Assembly: GCF_003686955.1 (NCBI RefSeq)
Contig: NZ_RCVM01000010.1
Location: forward strand, 1-64,000
DNA from: Streptococcus hillyeri
GTDB lineage: Bacteria > Bacillota > Bacilli > Lactobacillales > Streptococcaceae
DNA: 64,000 bases
Reading direction: 5' to 3'
Translations under genes and position numbers: made by a program
The notes under the pieces: model-generated
What the model saw: the letters and a program-made list of their open reading frames with translations, nothing else
The model's database searches: none
What the model was told of the DNA's origin: nothing
Shown: positions 63,336 through 64,000 of the stretch, piece after piece
How positions within the stretch are numbered: position 1 is the first letter of the stretch
Layout: each line of letters begins with the position of its first letter

Positions 63336-64000
63336 CTATAGTGTCTCCTTTACTTTTTCTTTTGTCATACCTTTCATCAAATACTCCTGAGAGAACTTTG
63401 CTTTAGGGACATCTTCTGTGATTACCCCTTGGCTAACTGTATAAATTCTATCGCAAATACCAATCAGCTCTGGTAACTCAGATGAAATGACAACTATCGC
63501 CTTACCTTCATCTGCTAGCTGATTAATAATTTCATATATTTCATACTTAGCACCCACATCAATGCCTCTAGTAGGCTCATCTAAGATTAAAATATCTGGA
63601 TTTGAAATAACCCACTTAGCTAGTACTACTTTTTGCTGATTACCACCGGAAAGATTTGAAACACGTTCCTCAATTGAAGGTGTTTTTATATGGAAATCTT
63701 TACGATATCGCTCTGCTACAACACGTTCAATATTGTCATCCATAACACCGTTTTTGGAGTGTTCTTTAAGAGATGCCAATGAGGCATTTTCACGGATGCT
63801 CTGCAATAAATTTAAGCCGTAACCTTTCCGATCTTCCGTTGCATACGCAATACCTGCATTGATAGCCTTCTGTACTGTTGATGTATCTGTTTCTTTACCT
63901 TTAATAAAGACTTTACCAGATATATCTGACCCATAAGACCTACCAAAAATACTCATCGCCAGTTCCGTACGCCCTGCTCCCATTAAACCTGCAATACCAA
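63336..64000 (-). CDS. CUT2 sugar ABC transporter ATPase (partial)
   Basis: The C-terminal half of a double-ATPase sugar transporter subunit (RbsA/XylG/MglA-like). The frame is open to the window edge and begins [19 protein letters not shown], the Walker A of the second domain. [14 protein letters not shown] is the ABC signature and [20 protein letters not shown]alker B. The stop is immediately followed by the permease ATG. Confidence 0.93.
   Translation of the reverse strand, partial: GIAGLMGAGRTELAMSIFGRSYGSDISGKVFIKGKETDTSTVQKAINAGIAYATEDRKGYGLNLLQSIRENASLASLKEHSKNGVMDDNIERVVAERYRKDFHIKTPSIEERVSNLSGGNQQKVVLAKWVISNPDILILDEPTRGIDVGAKYEIYEIINQLADEGKAIVVISSELPELIGICDRIYTVSQGVITEDVPKAKFSQEYLMKGMTKEKVKETL

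Overview
The window is chromosomal DNA of a low-GC Gram-positive coccus, almost certainly a Streptococcus. The evidence is the set of streptococcal housekeeping genes (rpsB-tsf, a mutY lacking its Fe-S cysteines, tandem ackA, a late-competence comG operon) and a ComX (SigX) box, TACGAATA, in front of comGA. A bovis/equinus-type species that ferments arabinose would fit, but the sequence does not settle the species.

Positions 1-7985 hold, from the left: the start of an unidentified leftward gene; an array of very short leftward ORFs, each with a strong ribosome-binding site, whose products share the motif RYKNGD (224-1269), behind a consensus promoter that contains a cre site; then mutY, a COG2426 membrane protein, an MFS transporter, tsf, rpsB, a DUF2809/VanZ-like membrane protein and tRNA-Cys. 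Positions 8320-13969 hold an LD-carboxypeptidase, two tandem acetate kinase genes, a methyltransferase and the 3' half of the comG operon (comGG, comGF, frameshifted comGE, beheaded comGD).

Positions 14316-53474 are a complete-looking temperate siphovirus prophage of about 39.2 kb inserted in the competence pilin genes by a large serine integrase. Its two ends carry a 14/15-bp inverted repeat that reconstructs a symmetric attP with AT at its exact centre. Leftward from the integrase end run the lysogeny switch (CI, Cro, antirepressor, two identical 15-bp operators), an HTH initiator with an iteron and DnaA-box origin, recombination genes (Bet/RecT, DUF1351, RusA), PcfK/PcfJ-like genes, a block of small early genes, a DUF1492/RinA-like activator with seven helically phased GCAGT repeats before the late promoter, then terminase, portal, MuF with a probable toxin domain, head, tail, holins and lysin. 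The last phage gene, beside the attachment site, has a near-exact copy of the comGA ComX-box promoter and RBS. That arrangement resembles the competence-blocking phage protein paratox in position and regulation, although the sequence is not recognisably paratox.

Positions 53471-55444 hold the 5' stub of comGC, then comGB and comGA. Positions 55515-64000 carry an L-arabinose pathway: phosphoketolase xfp, araA, araD, araB, and a CUT2-type sugar ABC transporter whose permease gene is frameshifted. AraA, AraB and AraD turn arabinose into xylulose-5-P, phosphoketolase yields acetyl-P, and the two AckA enzymes elsewhere in the window would convert it to acetate plus ATP. Natural transformation should be off in this strain: the prophage splits the pilin genes, the bulk of comGC is missing, and comGE is frameshifted.
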